DNA from: Azonexus sp.
GTDB lineage: Bacteria > Pseudomonadota > Gammaproteobacteria > Burkholderiales > Rhodocyclaceae
Assembly: GCA_031285115.1 (NCBI GenBank)
Contig: JAITWU010000339.1
Coordinates: 1-8,709 of the forward strand
Length of the DNA stretch: 8,709 nt
Reading direction: 5' to 3'
Shown: one piece after another, positions 7,879 through 8,709 of the stretch
Numbering within the stretch: the first letter of the stretch is position 1
Layout of the letters: each line of letters begins with the position of its first letter
Position numbers and translations under genes: made by a program
Notes under the pieces: generated by a model
Database searches by the model: none
The model's input: only the letters and a program-made list of their open reading frames with translations
Told to the model about the DNA's origin: nothing

Positions 7879-8709
7879 ATGACGGTGAAAAATGCCTTCT
7901 ATGCACAATCGGGGGGCGTGACCGCCGTCATTAACGCCACTGCCTGCGGCCTCATTCAGGAAGCGCGTCGCCATCCCGACCGGATCGGCAAGGTTTTCGC
8001 CGGTCGCGACGGCATCATCGGCGCGCTCTCTGAAGATCTGATCGACACCAGTCTGGAGACGGATACCGACATCGCCCGTCTGCGCCACACGCCGAGCGGC
8101 GCTTTCGGCTCCTGCCGCTACAAACTCAAAAGCCTCGAACAGCACAAACTTCAGTACGAGCGCCTGATTGAAGTCTTCAAGGCGCACGACATCGGCTATT
8201 TCTTCTACAACGGCGGCAACGATTCGATGGACACCGCCTGGAAGGTGTCGCAGATCGCCGAAAAAATGGGTTACCCGCTGGTTTCCCTCGGCGTGCCGAA
8301 GACCATCGACAACGATTTGCCGCTCACCGACTGCTGCCCCGGCTTTGGCTCGGTCGCCAAATACGTCGCCACCTCGATCCGCGAGGCGGGTTTCGATGTC
8401 GCCTCGATGGCCCGCACCTCGACCAAGGTTTTTGTCCTCGAAGTCATGGGCCGCCATGCTGGCTGGATTACCGCCGCCTGTGGTCTGGCCGCTGAAAACG
8501 CGGGCGAGCCGCCGCATCTTCTGCTGTTCCCGGAAGTGCCGTTTGACCCGGAGCGTTTTCTCGCCCGCGTCGACCAGTGCGTCAAGCAGTATGGCTATTG
8601 CACCATCGCCGTTTCCGAAGGTTTGTCGGACGCCAGCGGCAAGCTGATTGCCGAATCGGCGAGCAAGGATGCCTTTGGCCACGCCCAACTGGGCGGCGTC
8701 GGCCAGGTC
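7879..8709 (+). CDS. pfp: PPi-dependent 6-phosphofructokinase, 5' part (cut by window end)
   Basis: The frame is open from ATG 7879 to the last base, giving the first 277 residues; family members are around 400 long. Phosphofructokinases of this type interconvert fructose 6-phosphate and fructose 1,6-bisphosphate, using pyrophosphate and running reversibly in glycolysis or gluconeogenesis. Visible motifs are 'QSGGVTAVINA' (10-20), 'YNGGNDSMDTAWK' (110-122), 'VPKTIDNDLP' (139-148) and 'LEVMGRHAGW' (187-196). Two diagnostic positions favour PPi over ATP: Asp115, where ATP enzymes have Gly, and Lys141 in 'PKTIDND', where ATP enzymes have Gly. The residue before Asp115 is Asn114, where many family members have the metal-binding Asp. 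AAGGAG (7867-7872) stands six bases before the ATG, and the gene follows adk by ten bases. Phosphoryl-donor choice is inferred from residues only. Confidence 0.92.
   Translation, partial: MTVKNAFYAQSGGVTAVINATACGLIQEARRHPDRIGKVFAGRDGIIGALSEDLIDTSLETDTDIARLRHTPSGAFGSCRYKLKSLEQHKLQYERLIEVFKAHDIGYFFYNGGNDSMDTAWKVSQIAEKMGYPLVSLGVPKTIDNDLPLTDCCPGFGSVAKYVATSIREAGFDVASMARTSTKVFVLEVMGRHAGWITAACGLAAENAGEPPHLLLFPEVPFDPERFLARVDQCVKQYGYCTIAVSEGLSDASGKLIAESASKDAFGHAQLGGVGQV

Overview
The window is a high-GC bacterial chromosome segment that looks like a betaproteobacterium, probably of the Rhodocyclales. This is inferred from the gene order xseA–sodB beside exbB–exbD–lpxK–trm112–kdsB–adk, a neighbourhood I recall from betaproteobacteria. 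A pyrophosphate-type phosphofructokinase after adk and the enterobacteria-like SodB and LPS proteins fit the same placement. No search was possible, so the taxon is a judgement. There are no RNA genes, insertion sequences, integrases or CRISPR arrays, and no gene has composition that clearly marks it as foreign.

Layout. (1) Positions 1-1660, plus strand: the tail of a small DUF2892 membrane protein, then a TolC-family outer-membrane efflux protein one base later. These look like the end of an efflux operon whose pump genes would lie upstream. (2) Positions 1661-1857: a convergent spacer with a strong bidirectional terminator and two smaller hairpins. (3) Positions 1858-3852, minus strand: xseA (exonuclease VII large subunit) followed by sodB (iron superoxide dismutase), 42 bases apart. 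(4) Positions 3853-4132: a divergent control region with an AT-rich block, several inverted repeats, a consensus DnaA box and two competing leader hairpins. (5) Positions 4133-7113, plus strand: a tight operon of exbB, exbD, lpxK, trm112 and kdsB, with spacings of 3 bases, 2 bases, a 20-base overlap and a 4-base overlap. (6) Positions 7215 to the end: adk, then the start of a PPi-dependent phosphofructokinase gene cut by the window edge.

The plus-strand operon joins a proton-driven ExbB/ExbD motor to envelope synthesis. LpxK phosphorylates the lipid A precursor and KdsB activates Kdo for the inner core. Trm112 is a small zinc protein that helps methyltransferases in translation. Adk and the phosphofructokinase manage adenylate and PPi-linked central metabolism.

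The coding content is conserved housekeeping and I see no undescribed multi-gene system. The parts most worth a second look are non-coding: the 280-base region upstream of exbB and the convergent terminator region.
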